Shown here: positions 26,795-34,994 of the stretch, piece by piece | Position numbering within the stretch: the first letter of the stretch is position 1 | Layout of the letters: each line of letters begins with the position of its first letter | The notes under the pieces: model-generated | Told to the model about the DNA's origin: nothing | What the model saw: the letters and a program-made list of their open reading frames with translations, nothing else | Database searches by the model: none | Made by a program: the position numbers and the translations under genes | DNA from: Planctomycetota bacterium | GTDB taxonomy: Bacteria; Planctomycetota; UBA1135; UBA2386 | Assembly: GCA_027621295.1 (NCBI GenBank) | Contig: JAQCBR010000012.1 | Span: forward strand, 1 to 53,924 | DNA length: 53,924 nt | Direction: 5' to 3'

Positions 26795-28183
26795 TCACCG
26801 CGGCCCCAGGAGGACCATCGACGGGTGGAGCTCCAGGCCTCCGTCGGCCGTGCGGATGTGGAGCACGACCTGCAGCTCGGGCTCGTAGACAGACCGGTCG
26901 AACTCGACGAGGAAGGAGATGCGCTCGTCGGCGAGCGACTCCAGCTCGACCTCGGTCCGAGGCAGGAGGACACGGACACCTTCGGGAGCCTCGGCCTCGA
27001 TGCGGAACGAGTGGGCCCGAGGCTGCTTGTTGACGAGGTGGACGAAGAGCGGATTGCGGACGATGCCGTCCTGGACGAGGTAGGGAGTGCCCTGCGGCCG
27101 GATGATGGCCGCCTCGAACGGGGTCCTGCGGCTCGCCGCCACGGCGAACACCGTCGCACCGAGCACGAAGAGGAACGCGTACAGCAGGAGTCGCGGCCGC
27201 ACGAAGCGGCGCGCGAGTCCGTCCAGGCCGCGCTTGCTGTCGTAGCGGACCAGCCCCGGCTCCTGACCGAGTCTGGCCATCACCTCGTCACACGCGTCGA
27301 TGCAGTTCGCACACCCCACGCACTCGAGCTGGGTCCCGTTGCGGATGTCGATGCCGGTCGGACAGACCGCGACGCAGCGGAAGCAGTCGATGCAGTCACC
27401 CCGCTCTCCCTGGCTGTACTTGCCCCGGGGCTCACCGCGCTTCGCGTCGTAGCCGACGTTGACCGTGTCCTCGTCGTAGAGCACTCCCTGGAGGCGTCCA
27501 TACGGGCAGATGACGATGCAGAGCTGCTCGCGGAACCACGCGAAGTTCACGTAGATGATGACCGTGAACACCAGCGCGAACGCGAACGCCGTCGGGTGGT
27601 CACCCGGCGGACTGGTCATCGCGTCGAGCACCCGCTCCGCCCCCATGAAGTAGCTGAGGAAGTTGTGCGACAGGAACGCGGAGAACGCCGCGAAGACCAG
27701 CCACTTCCCGCCTCGGCGCAGGACCTTCTCCAGGTTCCACGGCATCGCCTCGAGGCGCTTGCGCTGCGTCGCGGAACCCTCCGACCAACGCTCGATCCGC
27801 CGGTAGAAGCCCTCCAGGAACACCGTGTGCGGGCATGCGTAGCCACACCAGACACGGCCGAAGAGCGCGCTCAGCACGAAGAGCGAGAAGCCGACGCCGG
27901 TCAGCAGGAAGTACGCGAGGTAGAAGTCCTGCGCGTTGAACGTCGCGCCGAAGAGCAGGAACTGCCGGTTCGCGAGATCGATGAGGATTGCCGGCTGACC
28001 TCCGACCCTGAGCCACGGCAGCACCACCCAGACCACGAAGAGGACCGACCAGACGATCTTCTTGCGCGCCTGGAAGCGCCCCTTCACGTCGGCCGGGTGG
28101 ATCGTGTTGCGCGAACCGTCCGGGTTGACGCAGTAGAGACTGTCGAGGTCGGGGCGGCGGCTCTGGCTCGCGGGCGATGACAT
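26795..28183 (-). CDS. ccoG: Cytochrome c oxidase accessory protein CcoG (RdxA/FixG)
   Basis: The 462-residue membrane-bound polyferredoxin contains GRVWCGYACPHTVF (NapH/CcoG signature), ICPYGRLQG, two 4Fe-4S clusters (CIDCFRCVAVCP and CVGCANCIDAC), about five membrane helices and a C-terminal Ig-like FixG domain. CcoG reduces Cu(II) to Cu(I) for delivery to the CuB site of cbb3 oxidase. An in-frame ATG exists 36 bases upstream, but the ATG at 28183 (MSSPASQ) matches the usual N-terminus better. It lies between ccoP and the small ccoH-position gene. Confidence 0.95.
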   Translation of the reverse strand: MSSPASQSRRPDLDSLYCVNPDGSRNTIHPADVKGRFQARKKIVWSVLFVVWVVLPWLRVGGQPAILIDLANRQFLLFGATFNAQDFYLAYFLLTGVGFSLFVLSALFGRVWCGYACPHTVFLEGFYRRIERWSEGSATQRKRLEAMPWNLEKVLRRGGKWLVFAAFSAFLSHNFLSYFMGAERVLDAMTSPPGDHPTAFAFALVFTVIIYVNFAWFREQLCIVICPYGRLQGVLYDEDTVNVGYDAKRGEPRGKYSQGERGDCIDCFRCVAVCPTGIDIRNGTQLECVGCANCIDACDEVMARLGQEPGLVRYDSKRGLDGLARRFVRPRLLLYAFLFVLGATVFAVAASRRTPFEAAIIRPQGTPYLVQDGIVRNPLFVHLVNKQPRAHSFRIEAEAPEGVRVLLPRTEVELESLADERISFLVEFDRSVYEPELQVVLHIRTADGGLELHPSMVLLGPR

Positions 28184-28240
28184 GGGAGCGGCGCCGGCGA
28201 TCGGCGGTGGACCCAGCAACTCTGCCTCGCCCCGGGTGTT

Positions 28241-28278
28241 TCGGGCCGCATCGAAAAAGCTCGATACGTGCGGCCCGA
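28241..28278. terminator. Strong hairpin between ccoP and ccoG
   Basis: TCGGGCCGCA (28241-28250) is perfectly inverted as TGCGGCCCGA (28269-28278). A second stem TCGA/TCGA continues inside (28251-28254 and 28261-28264) with a small bulge and an A-rich loop. No T-run follows on the minus strand, so I expect attenuation, processing or protection of the ccoNOQP part of the message rather than full termination. Confidence 0.5.
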
Positions 28279-28288
28279 CACGCGCGCG

Positions 28289-28897
28289 TCAATCGCCGCC
28301 GCCGCCGCCGGCCGGGACCGCGCCCTGCGGCTCCTTCCCGCCGTCCACGTTGGTGTCCCGGATCGACAGCACGTACGCAGCGACCTGCTGGACCTTGGTC
28401 GGGCCGAGGATCGGCCCCCACGCGAGCATGCCCTTCTCGACGACGCCGTTCGTGATCGTCGTGTGGATCTGCAGCGGCGCGCCGCCGTGGATCCACGCGC
28501 TGTCGGTCAGGTTGGGCCCGGGGAGCGGTGCGCCTGCGAGCGTGCCCCCGCCGTCCTGACCGTGGCACGCGACGCAGTTCTGCTCGTAGACCAGCCGCCC
28601 CGCCTGGAGACCTGCCGTGTCCGCACTCAGCGTCAGCAGCGACTCCTCGGTCACCTCGACGGTGACCTTGGCGGCCGCAGCGGCCGCCATCTCCCGTTCG
28701 TAGTATTCGCGGGTGGTCGGACCGATGCCGAGGCCGTGGAAGTAGAGCCAGTAGAAGAGCGAGAAGATGCAGGCTCCGTAGAAGGTCCACAGCCACCAGT
28801 TGGGGAGGTGGTTGTCGAACTCCTCGATGCCGTCGAACTGGTGCTCACGGAGCTCGTCGGCGTACTTGCCCTGCCCCGCGTTCTCGAGCTGTGTCAT
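28289..28897 (-). CDS. ccoP: cbb3-type cytochrome c oxidase subunit CcoP with a single haem c site
   Basis: The 202-residue protein has the CcoP N-terminus (EFDNHLPNWWLWTFYG, then one membrane helix and YFHGLG) and one cytochrome c domain with CVACH at 108-112 and a probable axial Met in EKGMLAWG. CcoP normally carries two CxxCH motifs in about 300 residues, so this is a one-haem version. It passes electrons from soluble cytochrome c into CcoO/CcoN. It ends in a Gly-rich tail. The gene is 18 bp downstream of the ccoQ-like gene. Confidence 0.95.
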   Translation of the reverse strand: MTQLENAGQGKYADELREHQFDGIEEFDNHLPNWWLWTFYGACIFSLFYWLYFHGLGIGPTTREYYEREMAAAAAAKVTVEVTEESLLTLSADTAGLQAGRLVYEQNCVACHGQDGGGTLAGAPLPGPNLTDSAWIHGGAPLQIHTTITNGVVEKGMLAWGPILGPTKVQQVAAYVLSIRDTNVDGGKEPQGAVPAGGGGGD

Positions 28898-28915
28898 CGT
28901 GGTTCTCCTCGGGAT

Positions 28916-29074
28916 TCAGTCTTCGAGAGGGAGCTGGGACATCCGGTCGTAGTGCGGGCGGCGCCGACGCGACGCCGTCCACACGAGGACGCCAGCGAAG
29001 AGTGCGAAGAAGGCCAGCATGCTGACGACCGGAAGGTCGAGCAGGACCCCGTCCTCGAACAGCGCGCGGAACAT
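28916..29074 (-). CDS. ccoQ: CcoQ/FixQ-like small subunit of cbb3 oxidase
   Basis: The frame encodes 52 residues beginning MFRALFEDGVLLDLPVVSML, with one membrane helix up to about residue 33 and an Arg-rich stretch (SRRRRPHYDR) after it, as in CcoQ. Its ATG overlaps the ccoNO stop by one base (TGATG), and it precedes ccoP by 18 bp, the usual ccoQ position. CcoQ stabilises the binding of CcoP to the core. The gene is small enough to be missed by gene finders. Confidence 0.8.
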   Translation of the reverse strand: MFRALFEDGVLLDLPVVSMLAFFALFAGVLVWTASRRRRPHYDRMSQLPLED

Positions 29075-31437
29075 CAGCGACCTCCTCCCGAAGCGACGTC
29101 GACGACCGCATTGTCGCCGAGCCGCTGCAGATAGGCGATCAGCGCGATGAGCTGGACTTCGATCTTGTCCTCGCGCTCGTCGGCCTTGATCTCACCCTGC
29201 GCGATCAGCGCGTCGACGATCTCGGCAGCCTGGCGACGGTAGTCGTCGACGGCGCCCTCGATCTGCTCGTCGGTGTAGGGCACACCGAGCGCCTTCATCG
29301 CCTTCAGCTTCCCCGACGTGTCGGCGAGATCGACCCTGTCGTCGGCGAGCCATTGGTAGCGAGGCATCGTCGAACCCGCCGAGATGCGGCGCGGATCGAT
29401 CATGTGCTGCCAGTGCCAGGAGTGCGGGTACTTGTCCGCGCCGTTGAAGTTGCCGATCCGCGCGAGGTCGGGCCCGGTCCGCTTGCTGCCCCACTGGAAC
29501 GGATGGTCCCACATCGACTCCTCGATGCGGCTCGGCTCGCCGTAGCGGAGGAACTCGTCGCGGAACGGACGGATCATCTGCGAGTGGCAGACGTAGCAGC
29601 CCTCGCTGACGTAGACGTCGCGGCCCTCGAGCTCGAGCGCCGTGTAGGGCCGCACCGCGTACTCGCCGCTCGCGGTCATCGGCACCTCCTTCTGGAGCAC
29701 GATGCCGGGCAACAGCTCGACGAGGCCGCCGGCCAGGACCGCGAGGACAACCAGCAGCGTGAAACCGAGCGGGCGCGACTCGATCATGTCGTGCCAGCGG
29801 AAGCGGTCGCGCGACGCCCAGAACGCACGCACGCCGGTGACCGCGAGGACTCCGACGAGGAACACCGTGCCGACCACCGACAGCACCGGGTTGCTGCTGT
29901 CGATCATCATGAAACCGGCGACCAGGCCCATGACGGTCAGGATCGTCGGAGTGCCGAACACGATCGCCGCCGTCGACGGTCCCGCGGCGACGCGCGGAGC
30001 GAGGACGCGGACCTCCGCCTCTCCGTCGACCGCCTTGCCGCTCGTCGCCGTCTTCCAGAGGTTCCAGATCATCAGCACCCAGCCGAGGATGAACAGGAAC
30101 CCGCCGAACGACCGGGCGAAGTACATCGGCTGGATCTTGTCGATGATCTCCGTCCACTGCAGCCAGCGGAGCGTGCCCTCGTCGGTCATCTCCCGCCACA
30201 GCAGGCCGGACGTGATCCCACCGATCCACATCGACGCGACGTAGAGCAGGATGCCGACCATCCCGATCCAGAAGTGCAGGTCGGCGAGCTGCTTGCTGTG
30301 GAGCTTCGTGCCGAAGAGCTGCGGGACGAGCCAGTAGAACATCCCGGCGGCCATGAAGCCGTTCCAACCGAGCGCACCGCCGTGCACGTGACCGATGATC
30401 CAGTCGGTGTAGTGCCCGAGCGCACTGACGCTCTTGATCGACAGCAGCGGGCCTTCGAACGTCGACATGCCGTAGAAGGTCACGCCGGCGACGAAGAACT
30501 TGAGCACGGGCTCCTCGCGGACGCGGTGCCACGCGCCGCGGAGCGTCAGCAGGCCGTTCAGCATCCCGCCCCAGGACGGTGCCCAGAGCATCAGGCTGAA
30601 CAGCATGCCGAGCGTCTGCGCCCAGTCGGGCAGAGCCGTGTAGAGCAGGTGGTGCGGGCCCGCCCAGATGTAGATGAAGACCAGCGCCCAGAAGTGGACG
30701 ATCGACAGCCGGTAGCTGTAGACCGGGCGTCCTGCCGCCTTCGGCAGGAAGTAGTACATGATCCCGAGGATCGGCGTGGTCAGGAAGAACGCGACCGCGT
30801 TGTGCCCGTACCACCACTGCGTCAGCGCGTCCTGCGCGCCCGAGAACACCCCGTAGCTCTTCGTCGCCGACACCGGCAGCGCCAGGTTGTTGACGATGTA
30901 GAGGACGGCGATCGTGATGATCGTCGAGATGTAGAACCAGATCGCGACGTAGAGGTTCCGCTCGTTCCGGACTGCCAACGCCCAGAAGAAGTTGATCGCG
31001 AAGGCGACCCAGGACACCACCACGCCGATGTCGAGGAACCACTCGAGCTCCGCGTACTCCTTCGACTGCGTGATCCCGAACGGCAGCGTGACCACCGCGC
31101 CGATGATCACCGCCTGCCAGCTCCAGAAGTGGAGTCGTGACAGGAAGTCGGAAGGCATCCGCGTCTTCAGCAGACGCTGCGTCGAGTAGTAGACGCCGGC
31201 GAACATCATGTTGCCGACCAGCGCGAAGATCACCGCATTGGTGTGCAGCGGCCGGATCCGGCTGAACGTCAGCCAGGGCGTGTCGAAGTTCGCCTGCCAG
31301 AAGCTCATCTGGATCGCAGCGAGAAGGCCGACGAGCAGGCCAACCAGGCCGAACACCACCGACGCGAGGGTGAACCTGCGCACGATGCCGTCGTCGTAGA
31401 CGATCCGACGGGTTTCGAGTGCGGGCGTGTCAGTCAT
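29074..31437 (-). CDS. ccoNO: Fused cbb3-type cytochrome c oxidase subunits I and II (CcoN-CcoO)
   Basis: The 787-residue fusion begins with CcoN: about 12 membrane helices, RPLHTNAVIF with a haem b His, WWYGHNAVAFFLT with a CuB His, GPHHLLY with two further CuB His, and HVHGGALGWNG with the haem b and b3 ligands. After a linker and two or three helices comes the CcoO part with a CxxCH site, CYVCH at 614-618, and a Met-bearing STMPRY. It reduces O2 to water with high affinity and pumps protons. Single-gene CcoNO fusions are known in several non-proteobacterial groups. The start overlaps ccoS by eight bases. Confidence 0.97.
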   Translation of the reverse strand: MTDTPALETRRIVYDDGIVRRFTLASVVFGLVGLLVGLLAAIQMSFWQANFDTPWLTFSRIRPLHTNAVIFALVGNMMFAGVYYSTQRLLKTRMPSDFLSRLHFWSWQAVIIGAVVTLPFGITQSKEYAELEWFLDIGVVVSWVAFAINFFWALAVRNERNLYVAIWFYISTIITIAVLYIVNNLALPVSATKSYGVFSGAQDALTQWWYGHNAVAFFLTTPILGIMYYFLPKAAGRPVYSYRLSIVHFWALVFIYIWAGPHHLLYTALPDWAQTLGMLFSLMLWAPSWGGMLNGLLTLRGAWHRVREEPVLKFFVAGVTFYGMSTFEGPLLSIKSVSALGHYTDWIIGHVHGGALGWNGFMAAGMFYWLVPQLFGTKLHSKQLADLHFWIGMVGILLYVASMWIGGITSGLLWREMTDEGTLRWLQWTEIIDKIQPMYFARSFGGFLFILGWVLMIWNLWKTATSGKAVDGEAEVRVLAPRVAAGPSTAAIVFGTPTILTVMGLVAGFMMIDSSNPVLSVVGTVFLVGVLAVTGVRAFWASRDRFRWHDMIESRPLGFTLLVVLAVLAGGLVELLPGIVLQKEVPMTASGEYAVRPYTALELEGRDVYVSEGCYVCHSQMIRPFRDEFLRYGEPSRIEESMWDHPFQWGSKRTGPDLARIGNFNGADKYPHSWHWQHMIDPRRISAGSTMPRYQWLADDRVDLADTSGKLKAMKALGVPYTDEQIEGAVDDYRRQAAEIVDALIAQGEIKADEREDKIEVQLIALIAYLQRLGDNAVVDVASGGGR

Positions 31438-31627
31438 CAGGAGTGTCCTCGAACGAGGATCGGAGGGTGGACGAGGCCGCCTCCTGCGCGAGGTCGTCCT
31501 CGAGGGGAAGGAGGGAAAGCCGGTCCGCGTGCTCGTGGTCCCGGTTGCGGGCGCTGAACACGAAGAGCCCGACGGAGAGGGCGGCGAGCGCGAGGCTCAT
31601 CACGACCAGGAAGGGCACGACGCTCAT
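31430..31627 (-). CDS. ccoS: cbb3 oxidase maturation protein CcoS
   Basis: The 65-residue protein consists of an N-terminal helix (VVPFLVVMSLALAALSVGLFVF) and a short charged tail with the DRLSLLPLEDD pattern usual for CcoS. CcoS is needed for insertion of haem and copper into cbb3 oxidase. It overlaps ccoI by four bases and ccoNO by eight, so the three are probably translated together. Confidence 0.92.
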   Translation of the reverse strand: MSVVPFLVVMSLALAALSVGLFVFSARNRDHEHADRLSLLPLEDDLAQEAASSTLRSSFEDTPDD

Positions 31628-34176
31628 GGCGCTGCATCTCCGTCCACGCCGCCGCGCGGTAGATCGAGGTGCGAGAGGTCGACCCGGAGCGCTGCCATCG
31701 TGTGGCCGATCAGCACGAGCGAGCTGATCGGCATCAGCACCGCGCAGAGCAGCGGTGTCATCACCCCGGCCATCGCGAGGCCGACGGCGACGACGTTGTA
31801 GATCGCCGCGAGCGTCAGGTTGACGCGGACGGCGCGATGGAAACGCCGCGAAGTCGCGAGCACGCGGGAGACGGCTCCGGTGCCGTTGCCGGTGTAGAAG
31901 AAGTCGGCGCGCGCCGGCAGGACCGGGCGGTCGAGGGCCGGGGTCCCGGCGCAGAACGCGGCCTCGAACGCAGGCGCGTCGTTGAGGCCGTCGCCGACCA
32001 TCAGCGTGTCACCGTCGTCCATCTCCGCGACGAGGCGCGCCTTGTCCTCCGGCCGCGATTCGCCGCGCACCGCATCCGGAGCGAAGCCGAGATCCGCGGC
32101 CGCCGCGCGGACGCGGTCACTGCGGTCCCCGCTGACGAGCCATGCCTCGTAGCCGGCCTCGCGCAGCGCCCGGACTTCGTCGCCGGCACCCGAGCGGTAG
32201 TCCTCGGTCACGGCGAACGTCGCCAGGACCTCCCCGTCACGCGACAGGTTCACGGCGGTCTCCGCCGACGCGTTGGCGGGACCCGCGAAGCCACTGCGCC
32301 CGAACCGCCACTCGTGCCCGCAGAACGTAGCCAGCACGCCTTCACCGACGTGCTCGTCGGCATCGAGATCCCGGAGCAGCCGCGTGTCGCCGTTCTCCTC
32401 GAGCCATGCGGCCACCGCCGCACTGACAGGATGGTTGCTCGAAGAGGCGAGCGTGAAGAGCACGTCGCGCGCGACACCGGTCGGCATCGGCCGGATCGGC
32501 CGGACACGCACACCGCCCCAGGTCAGGGTCCCCGTCTTGTCGAAGACGAGCTTGCGCACGTGCCGGGCCTTCTCGAGCAGGTTCGGGTTGCGAACGAAGA
32601 TGCCGAATCGCCGCAGTCCAGCGACCGCGAGGTCGAAGGCGAGCGGCGTCGCGATCCCCAGCGCACACGGGCAAGTGACGACGAGGACCGCGGTCGTCAC
32701 CGACAGCGCGCGACTCGGGTCGACGAAGGCCCAGACGATCCCGGCGACCGCAGCGAGCGCCAAGACGAGTCCGGTGTAGGTGCGGTTGACGAGGACCCAG
32801 AACCGATCCCGGCCTCGGAGCTCCTCGCCGTTCCCCGAGCGGAGCTGTGGCGTCGCCAGCAGGCGGAGGAGACCCGACTCCTCGGCGTCCCGGACCGCAC
32901 GCACCCGGGTCGCGCGGTTCCCTGCCAGGAACGCGCCCGCAGGCACCTCGTCGCCGGGCCCGAACGCCCGCGGGCGAGACTCGCCGAGCACCCAGTCGAG
33001 GGAGAGGATCGCGCCGTCGAGGTCTGTGACCACCGCGTCGACCGGGAGCAGGTCACCGGGCGCGAGCAGCAGCTCGTCACCGGGCCGCAGGTCCCGCACG
33101 AGCACGCGTTCGAGCACGTCGCCGCGCACCCGCCGCGTGCGGATGTGCTCGGCGCCGTCGTGCGCGAGCAGGTAGTCGCGATTGCGACGGACGGCCCGGG
33201 CCTGCAGGTAGCGGCCGAGGAGCATCAGCGTGACGAAGATCGTCACCGTGTCGAAGTAGGCGGCGCCGGTGCCGGTCAGCACCGCGAGCGTCGAGCCCGC
33301 ATAGGCGAGGACGATCCCGATCGAGATCGGCAGGTCGAGGTGGAGCACTCGCTGCCGGACGCCGGCGACCGCACCGCGGAAGAACACCGGCCCACCGAGC
33401 GCGACCGCCCCGGTCGACAGCCCGAACGACAGCCAGCGGAACAGCGAGTAGCTCTCCGCGTCCGCGGCCGACATGCCGAAGTGCTCGGAGAACGCGAACA
33501 TCATCGCGTTCATCGAGAGCGCCGAGCAGATGCCGAGGCGGACGAGGAGGCCGCGCTCGGTCCGATCCTCGGTCTTGCCGACCGGCCCGAGCCGGTAGCC
33601 GAGGCTCTCGACGCTGTCCGCGAATCGGGCCAGCGAACCCTCACGCGGGTCGTAGACGAGTTCGGCCCGGCCGAGCGCCGGGTTCAGGTCGACGCGCATC
33701 GCGCCCGGCGTCCGCCGCCAGACCTCCTGGAGCAGCCAGACACAGGCCGCGCAGTGGATGCCCTGGACGTCACAGGTGACGCGGGTCAGGTCCTCGCCGA
33801 GCCGGCCGCTCTGCTCGAGCGCCGGCAGCCAGTCCCGCGCGTCGCCGGTCGCCTGCCGGGGCACGGCGCCGACCGGCTGGCCGACCCCACCGCCGAGCGT
33901 GTAGAAGCGGTCGAGCCCCTCGGCCGAGAGGATGCCGTGGACGGTGCGGCAGCCGGCGCAGCAGAACGGCCCGTAGGGCTGCTCGAACGGGACGGGCAGA
34001 CCGCAGTGCCGGCAGGAGAGCTCCGCCCCGTCGCCGCGTTCCACCGCGACTCCGGGGGCGGCGGGAGCAGGCCCGGTCGTGTCCTGCGGTGCGAGCCCGT
34101 CGGACTCGCCCACCGGGCTCGCCGACGCAGGGACCCCATGGGAGTCCGCCGGAAGAGCCTGGGCCGCGCGCTGCAT
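31624..34176 (-). CDS. ccoI: Copper-transporting P1B-type ATPase CcoI (FixI)
   Basis: The 850-residue P-type ATPase has the FixI arrangement. An N-terminal zinc-binding module (Cys pairs 55/58 and 72-76) is followed by an HMA domain with GIHCAAC (Cys142, Cys145). Membrane helices come next, then the ion-path CPC at 502-504, the phosphorylation site DKTGT (Asp546) and GDGLND. CcoI supplies copper for cbb3 assembly. It is the first gene of the minus-strand operon, so maturation genes precede the structural genes here. The ATG at 34176 gives a long disordered N-terminus and a later start is possible. Confidence 0.95.
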   Translation of the reverse strand: MQRAAQALPADSHGVPASASPVGESDGLAPQDTTGPAPAAPGVAVERGDGAELSCRHCGLPVPFEQPYGPFCCAGCRTVHGILSAEGLDRFYTLGGGVGQPVGAVPRQATGDARDWLPALEQSGRLGEDLTRVTCDVQGIHCAACVWLLQEVWRRTPGAMRVDLNPALGRAELVYDPREGSLARFADSVESLGYRLGPVGKTEDRTERGLLVRLGICSALSMNAMMFAFSEHFGMSAADAESYSLFRWLSFGLSTGAVALGGPVFFRGAVAGVRQRVLHLDLPISIGIVLAYAGSTLAVLTGTGAAYFDTVTIFVTLMLLGRYLQARAVRRNRDYLLAHDGAEHIRTRRVRGDVLERVLVRDLRPGDELLLAPGDLLPVDAVVTDLDGAILSLDWVLGESRPRAFGPGDEVPAGAFLAGNRATRVRAVRDAEESGLLRLLATPQLRSGNGEELRGRDRFWVLVNRTYTGLVLALAAVAGIVWAFVDPSRALSVTTAVLVVTCPCALGIATPLAFDLAVAGLRRFGIFVRNPNLLEKARHVRKLVFDKTGTLTWGGVRVRPIRPMPTGVARDVLFTLASSSNHPVSAAVAAWLEENGDTRLLRDLDADEHVGEGVLATFCGHEWRFGRSGFAGPANASAETAVNLSRDGEVLATFAVTEDYRSGAGDEVRALREAGYEAWLVSGDRSDRVRAAAADLGFAPDAVRGESRPEDKARLVAEMDDGDTLMVGDGLNDAPAFEAAFCAGTPALDRPVLPARADFFYTGNGTGAVSRVLATSRRFHRAVRVNLTLAAIYNVVAVGLAMAGVMTPLLCAVLMPISSLVLIGHTMAALRVDLSHLDLPRGGVDGDAAP

Positions 34177-34219
34177 CGGTGCCGCAACCCCTCTTCCCGG
34201 GCGGGATTTCCGGCGCGGT

Positions 34220-34268
34220 CGAAACTCCTGCGACCCCGTCGCACTTTCTTGGCCTCCCCCGAAACTCC
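34220..34268. promoter_or_regulatory. Direct repeat CGAAACTCC x2 in the ccoI/TauE divergent gap
   Basis: The 9-mer CGAAACTCC occurs at 34220-34228 and 34260-34268, exactly 40 bp apart, inside the 119-bp gap between two divergent starts. The spacing is near four helical turns, as expected for two protein-binding sites on the same face. No FNR/ANR-type TTGAT-N4-ATCAA box, the common regulator of ccoNOQP, is visible. The regulator is unknown. Confidence 0.35.
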
Positions 34269-34295
34269 GCGCCAGTCGGCACCATTGCCCGACCG

Positions 34296-34976
34296 ATGCA
34301 CGCCCACCTGACCGAGCTGACCGCCCAGGGGATGGTCTTCGGTCTCGCGAACAGCCTGCACTGCGCCGGGATGTGCGGACCGATGGCCGCGTTCTTCCTC
34401 GACGCCCCGGGCGCCGCGGTCCCCTACCACGCCGCGCGGACCCTGGCCTACGTCGGCGTCGGCGCGCTCGCGGGCGCCGCCGGGCTGGCGGTCGGCGCGT
34501 CGAGCTGGGGCCACAGCGGTGCAGTGATGGCGGTCGTCCTCGCTTCCGCGCTGCTCGCGTTCGCGCTCGGACTCGACCGCCACCTGGGTAGGGTCCCGGG
34601 CGCTGGCCGCATCGTCGCGGCGACGGTCCGGCGCACGCGGAACCTGTCCCCGCACCGCCGGGCGGCAGCGATCGGGCTGCTGACCCCGCTGCTGCCGTGC
34701 GGCCTGCTGTACGCGGCGGGCTCGGCCGCGATGGTCGCGGGTGGCCCCTTCGAGGGCGCCGCGTCGATGTTCGGCTTCGCGACCGGCCTCCTGCCGGTCC
34801 TCGCGTTCACCCAGGCCAACCTCGGGTTCCTGCAGCGGGCGCTCGGCCGGGACCGGATCCAGCTCGTCGCCAGGGCGACGATGGTCATCGCGGCCGCAGC
34901 CCTCGTGTGGCGTGCCTGGGCGAGCTTCCACGCAGCCGATCCGGGCGACGCGTGCCCGCTGTGCGTCGGTTCGTGA
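34296..34976 (+). CDS. TauE/SafE-like membrane protein of the cytochrome oxidase assembly type
   Basis: The 226-residue protein starts MHAHLTELTAQGMVFGLANSLHCAGMCGP. The GxxxxxHCxGMCGP motif is typical of the 'sulfite exporter TauE/SafE family' proteins found beside cbb3 oxidase operons and thought to handle copper or other metals. About six helices follow, and a second motif LTPLLPCGLLYAA occurs mid-protein. It is divergent from ccoI. The ATG at 34296 immediately precedes the conserved first helix, whereas the open frame further upstream reads into the ccoI gene. Confidence 0.85.
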   Translation: MHAHLTELTAQGMVFGLANSLHCAGMCGPMAAFFLDAPGAAVPYHAARTLAYVGVGALAGAAGLAVGASSWGHSGAVMAVVLASALLAFALGLDRHLGRVPGAGRIVAATVRRTRNLSPHRRAAAIGLLTPLLPCGLLYAAGSAAMVAGGPFEGAASMFGFATGLLPVLAFTQANLGFLQRALGRDRIQLVARATMVIAAAALVWRAWASFHAADPGDACPLCVGS

Positions 34977-34994
34977 GGCCCGACGACGAGGGGG

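Noticed and set aside
20487-34176. A defence or toxin-antitoxin system.
   Set aside because: The genes here are oxidase, maturation and planctomycete surface-cytochrome families. No nuclease, toxin or immunity motif was found, and RecD2/RarA elsewhere are housekeeping repair proteins.
34177-34295. GGTGCCG and CGGCACC near the two divergent start codons as an operator palindrome.
   Set aside because: Only 7 bp match, the arms are almost 100 bp apart, and such matches are common at this GC content.
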